8,050 bases of DNA. It comes from an uncultured Burkholderiales bacterium (GTDB taxonomy: Bacteria; Pseudomonadota; Gammaproteobacteria; Burkholderiales; Burkholderiaceae_F). The stretch covers positions 1 through 8,050 of the forward strand of contig CAIQGU010000291.1 of NCBI GenBank assembly GCA_903871435.1, given 5' to 3'. The translations under genes were made by a program, and so were the position numbers. The stretch's first letter is position 1. Each line of letters opens with the position of its first letter. The notes beneath the pieces are model-generated. The model was not told where the DNA came from. It did no database searches and saw only the letters and a list, made by a program, of their open reading frames with translations. This document shows, in pieces, positions 6,478 to 8,050 of this stretch.

Positions 6478-6901
6478 TGCCCTTGGGGGTCATGCGCCCC
6501 AGTTTCTTCAGGTGCTCGCTCTCTTCGCCCAGCAGGTATTGGAAGAGGGCGGCCGTTTCGTCATCGCGCAGGCGCCGCGCATGGAGCAGCGCGTCGCCAT
6601 AGATCTGCACGGCGTTTGCCTCGAGCTGCCGGTCGTGTGCGAGCAGGTCCTCGGCGCGCTGACCCAGCCGCGCAACCGGTAGCTGGCCGGCGCAGGGCGC
6701 CACCCCCAGGCGAATCTGCTGCTCGATGAGTTGCGCGGCGTGCCCCAGCTCTTCGAGCGCTTCCGCATGCAGGCTTTGCGCCAGTGTGGTGTCGCCCCAA
6801 AGCCGCGCCAATACGCTTTGTGCCAGGTACTGCTGCACCGCCGCCATCTCGTGATTGAGCGCCCGGCTGAGCCAGCCCAGGGTACGTGGATCAACTGCCA
6901 T
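6464..6901 (-). CDS. Bacterioferritin-like di-iron protein of the carboxysome operon, haem ligand absent
   Basis: The 145-residue protein is a four-helix ferritin-like protein. All ferroxidase-centre ligands of bacterioferritin are present at the same residue numbers as in the E. coli protein: Glu18 (ALNHEMAAVQQY, with Tyr25), Glu51 and His54 (EELGHAAQ), Glu94 (LEANAVQI), Glu127 and His130 (EESEHLKK). Residue 52, the haem-binding methionine of true bacterioferritin, is leucine here, so a haem-free protein is expected. It is about 13 residues shorter than bacterioferritin. Genes of this type recur after csoS1 in cso loci, but their role is unsettled; iron storage, oxygen or peroxide handling are possible. 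The ATG at 6901 follows the third csoS1 stop by 16 bases with no evident Shine-Dalgarno, so reinitiation is likely. The end overlaps acRAF. Confidence 0.88.
   Translation of the reverse strand: MAVDPRTLGWLSRALNHEMAAVQQYLAQSVLARLWGDTTLAQSLHAEALEELGHAAQLIEQQIRLGVAPCAGQLPVARLGQRAEDLLAHDRQLEANAVQIYGDALLHARRLRDDETAALFQYLLGEESEHLKKLGRMTPKGNDHG
6473..6490 (-). promoter_or_regulatory. Ribosome-binding site for acRAF that bears on its start
   Basis: On the minus strand AAGG lies three bases before the ATG at 6477 and nine bases before the ATG at 6471 (AAGGGCAATGACCATGG). The spacing fits the second ATG better, so translation may begin at MADVWEGW rather than MTMADVW. Both starts fall within the end of the ferritin-like gene. 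Confidence 0.4.
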
Positions 6902-6917
6902 GGCTGCGGTGCGCGGC

Positions 6918-7256
6918 TCAGCTGCGCGTGGAGGTGATCTCGGCGTCACGGCCACCCGTGCCGGCGTCCGGACTGGTTGGCAGTATGCCTTCGACCTCAT
7001 TGTGGACGCGCGCAATGATGTGCGCTGCCACCAGGCCGTCGCCCACACGCTCGCAGGCGTCGGCGCCAGCGCGTACCGCCGCGTTGACCGCGCCGGTCTC
7101 GCCGCGGACCATGACCGCGACGTACCCACCGCCCACGAACTGGCGGGAAATCAGGCGAACTTCGGCGGCCTTGGTCATTGCGTCAGCCGCTTCGATCGCC
7201 GGGACAAGTCCGCGGGTCTCAATCAATCCCAGGGCGATGCCGTTGATGTTTGCCAT
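6918..7256 (-). CDS. csoS1B: CsoS1 BMC-H hexameric shell protein, third copy with C-terminal extension (CsoS1B-like)
   Basis: The 112-residue protein is a BMC-domain shell hexamer subunit: MANINGIALGLIETRGLVPA, the pore loop FVGGGY (40-45), and AAHIIARVHNEVEGILP. Its body is nearly identical to the two copies before it. It differs by Leu for Met at residue 11, by VAVMV for VTVLV in the strand after the pore loop, and by a tail of about 14 residues (AGTGGRDAEITSTRS) that the shorter copies lack. A similar C-terminal extension marks CsoS1B in Halothiobacillus, which is the reason for the symbol. The start is the ATG at 7256, because GAGG sits six bases before it; a GTG at 7268 in frame is itself part of that ribosome-binding region and is not used. 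The stop lies 16 bases before the ferritin-like gene. Confidence 0.93.
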   Translation of the reverse strand: MANINGIALGLIETRGLVPAIEAADAMTKAAEVRLISRQFVGGGYVAVMVRGETGAVNAAVRAGADACERVGDGLVAAHIIARVHNEVEGILPTSPDAGTGGRDAEITSTRS

Positions 7257-7286
7257 TTGTTTCCTCACTCGTGAATGTCGGGGTTG

Positions 7287-7583
7287 TCAGATGCCGGGGC
7301 CGGTGGGCAGTACGCCTTCGACCTCGTTATGGACCCGGGCGATGATGTGCGCCGCCACCAGGCCGTCGCCTACGCGCTCGCAGGCGTCGGCGCCGGCGCG
7401 AACGGCGGCGTTTACGGCGCCCGTTTCTCCGCGCACGAGCACGGTGACGTAGCCGCCACCGACGAACTCGCGGCCGATAAGACGAACCTCGGCGGCCTTG
7501 GTCATTGCGTCGGCCGCTTCGATCGCCGGGACAAGTCCGCGGGTTTCAATCATGCCCAGGGCGATACCGTTGATATTTGCCAT
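7287..7583 (-). CDS. csoS1A: CsoS1 BMC-H hexameric shell protein, second copy
   Basis: This 98-residue BMC-H protein forms the hexamers that tile the facets of the carboxysome shell. It has MANINGIALGMIETRGLVPA, the pore loop FVGGGY at 40-45 and the end VEGVLPTGPGI. It differs from the first copy at only a few places (for example IGREF for ISRQF, and the last residues), and the near identity to both neighbours means the letters A and C cannot be assigned safely; csoS1A is used by position, following the C-A-B order of Halothiobacillus. GAGG lies nine bases before the ATG at 7583. The gene is separated by about 30 bases on each side from the flanking paralogues. The small positively lined pore of this family passes bicarbonate and RuBP-sized anions. 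Confidence 0.95.
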   Translation of the reverse strand: MANINGIALGMIETRGLVPAIEAADAMTKAAEVRLIGREFVGGGYVTVLVRGETGAVNAAVRAGADACERVGDGLVAAHIIARVHNEVEGVLPTGPGI

Positions 7584-7616
7584 TTTCGTTTACCTCTTTT
7601 TCAGCAGGGATGGTGC

Positions 7617-7913
7617 TCAGGCGTTCGGGGACTTGGGCAGGATGCCTTCGACCTCGTTGTGGACCCGGGCGATGATGTGCGCTGCCACCAGGCCGTCGCC
7701 CACGCGCTCGCAGGCGTCGGCGCCAGCGCGCACGGCAGCATTGACGGCTCCGGTTTCGCCACGGACCAGCACCGTGACGTAGCCGCCGCCCACGAACTGG
7801 CGGGAAATGAGGCGAACCTCCGCAGCCTTGGTCATTGCATCGGCGGCTTCGATCGCCGGGACCAGTCCGCGGGTCTCGATCATGCCCAGGGCAATACCTA
7901 TCGTCTCAGCCAT
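7617..7913 (-). CDS. csoS1C: CsoS1 BMC-H hexameric shell protein, first copy
   Basis: The 98-residue product is a canonical alpha-carboxysome BMC-H shell protein: MAETIGIALGMIETRGLVPA, RQFVGGGYVTVLVRGETGAV with the pore loop FVGGGY (40-45), and the end VEGILPKSPNA. It is practically the same as Halothiobacillus CsoS1A/C apart from conservative changes near the termini. It has the strongest ribosome-binding site of the window (AGGAG, six bases before the ATG), in line with the high copy number of this protein in the shell. It is the first complete gene downstream of a 125-base non-coding stretch, so it may be the head of a separately expressed or processed transcript segment. The letter C follows gene order only; the A and C copies are not separable by sequence here. 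Confidence 0.95.
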   Translation of the reverse strand: MAETIGIALGMIETRGLVPAIEAADAMTKAAEVRLISRQFVGGGYVTVLVRGETGAVNAAVRAGADACERVGDGLVAAHIIARVHNEVEGILPKSPNA

Positions 7914-7919
7914 TTACTT

Positions 7920-7924
7920 CTCCT
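7920..7924 (-). promoter_or_regulatory. Strong Shine-Dalgarno of the first csoS1 gene
   Basis: AGGAG on the minus strand lies six bases before the ATG at 7913, within AAAGGAGAAGTAAATG. It is the best match to the anti-Shine-Dalgarno in the window and fixes the start. Confidence 0.8.
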
Positions 7925-7939
7925 TTGTCATTGAAGTGG

Positions 7940-7967
7940 ATTGAATGAACATCGTGTTGCTGCACAA
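7940..7967 (-). promoter_or_regulatory. Weak candidate promoter upstream of csoS1
   Basis: On the minus strand TTGTGC (7967-7962) and TTCAAT (7945-7940) are separated by 16 bases and lie in the least GC-rich part of the gap, about 30 bases before the first csoS1 start. The match to sigma-70 boxes is partial (about four of six at each), so this is only a candidate for an internal promoter. Confidence 0.2.
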
Positions 7968-7989
7968 GCTCACAGACCTCGTTCCGAAC

Positions 7990-8018
7990 GCAGGCGGCGG
8001 TGGTGCGCTGCCTCCTGC
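7990..8018 (-). promoter_or_regulatory. GC-rich stem-loop between the presumed csoS4B end and csoS1
   Basis: GCAGG (7990-7994) pairs with CCTGC (8014-8018). After one mismatch, GGC pairs with GCC and the stem continues with G-T and G-C pairs around a loop at about 8002-8006. No run of U follows in the direction of transcription, so it is not a standard intrinsic terminator. A transcript processing or 3'-end stabilising hairpin, or a partial attenuator that sets the ratio of shell genes to upstream genes, fits better. The position upstream of the highly expressed shell genes is known to be non-coding in related loci. Confidence 0.4.
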
Positions 8019-8050
8019 CTTGCCGCGGGTTCGACTTTTCATGATTCGTC

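Larger units (their letters stand above)
6918..7913 (-). repeat. Three tandem csoS1 paralogue units (about 330-base period)
   Basis: The three BMC-H genes form direct repeats with starts 330 and 327 bases apart. Long stretches are nearly identical at the DNA level, including third codon positions, for example around 6995-7080, 7320-7400 and 7650-7730. The separating 30-33-base gaps and the 5' ribosome-binding regions are not conserved. This fits duplication followed by gene conversion within the coding parts. Confidence 0.85.
7914..8050 (-). other. Non-coding leader of csoS1, with a possible csoS4B stop at the window edge
   Basis: No convincing gene lies here. In the first minus-strand frame the window opens with Asp-Glu-Ser and a TGA at 8041-8039. 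CsoS4B vertex proteins, which normally precede csoS1, often end in a His-Trp-acidic tail, so these codons may be its C terminus; three residues cannot prove it. The remaining 125 bases hold the stem-loop, the weak promoter candidate and the csoS1 ribosome-binding site described separately. Confidence 0.4.

Noticed and set aside
6902..7129. Upstream extension of the ferritin-like gene to 7129
   Set aside because: It overlaps the third csoS1 gene in another frame and does not match ferritin; homology-like sequence begins at MAVDPRTL, numbered exactly as in bacterioferritin.
7275..7934. Plus-strand open frame of 219 codons across two csoS1 genes, with internal repeats
   Set aside because: The repeats are only the complement of the csoS1 duplication; it is not a repeat protein.
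7914..8042. Minus-strand 42-codon open frame ending TAA just before csoS1
   Set aside because: It has a low-complexity Pro/Ser/Thr sequence, no ribosome-binding site in view, and covers the stem-loop; a non-coding leader is more likely.
7945..8050. Plus-strand open frame starting MNIVLLHKLT and running off the window
   Set aside because: It is opposite to the operon, has no evident ribosome-binding site, and its GGGG and PPALP parts come from the hairpin; it cannot be supported without further sequence.

Overview
The window carries the distal part of an alpha-carboxysome (cso-type) operon from a GC-rich bacterium that fixes CO2. The most likely host is a sulfur-oxidising or otherwise chemolithoautotrophic proteobacterium: the gene set and order resemble the cso loci of such organisms (Halothiobacillus and Thiomonas types). 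The genus cannot be fixed from this sequence. Twelve genes lie head to tail on the minus strand between about 7913 and 110, so they read right to left. No gap between them exceeds about 47 bases, and several overlap or abut, which points to one translationally coupled transcript.

In transcription order the layout is as follows. A non-coding stretch (7914-8038) with a strong hairpin probably follows csoS4B, of which only the last codons may be present at the window edge. Three tandem BMC-H shell genes follow (csoS1 paralogues), the third with a C-terminal tail. Next come a bacterioferritin-like protein with a complete di-iron site but no haem methionine, a pterin-dehydratase-like Rubisco assembly factor (acRAF), and the ParA-type ATPase McdA with its disordered partner McdB, which position carboxysomes. 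Then come the Rubisco activase pair CbbQ (MoxR AAA+) and CbbO (VWA/MIDAS), and the gated trimeric shell protein CsoS1D. The cluster ends with a cytosolic trypsin-like serine protease and an unrecognised 98-residue protein, joined by an ATGA stop-start overlap.

Together these genes build the shell (CsoS1 x3, CsoS1D), assemble and repair the cargo Rubisco (acRAF, CbbQO), distribute the organelle in the cell (McdAB), and perhaps handle iron (Bfr-like). The protease and the small protein are the least explained members and the best candidates for undescribed carboxysome-linked functions.

At the left edge the last 33 codons of a LysR-type regulator (possibly CbbR-like) run on the plus strand and converge on the operon, with only 5 bases between the two stop codons. 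Many long open frames exist on both strands because of the high GC content; those antisense to the genes above are not believed to be real.
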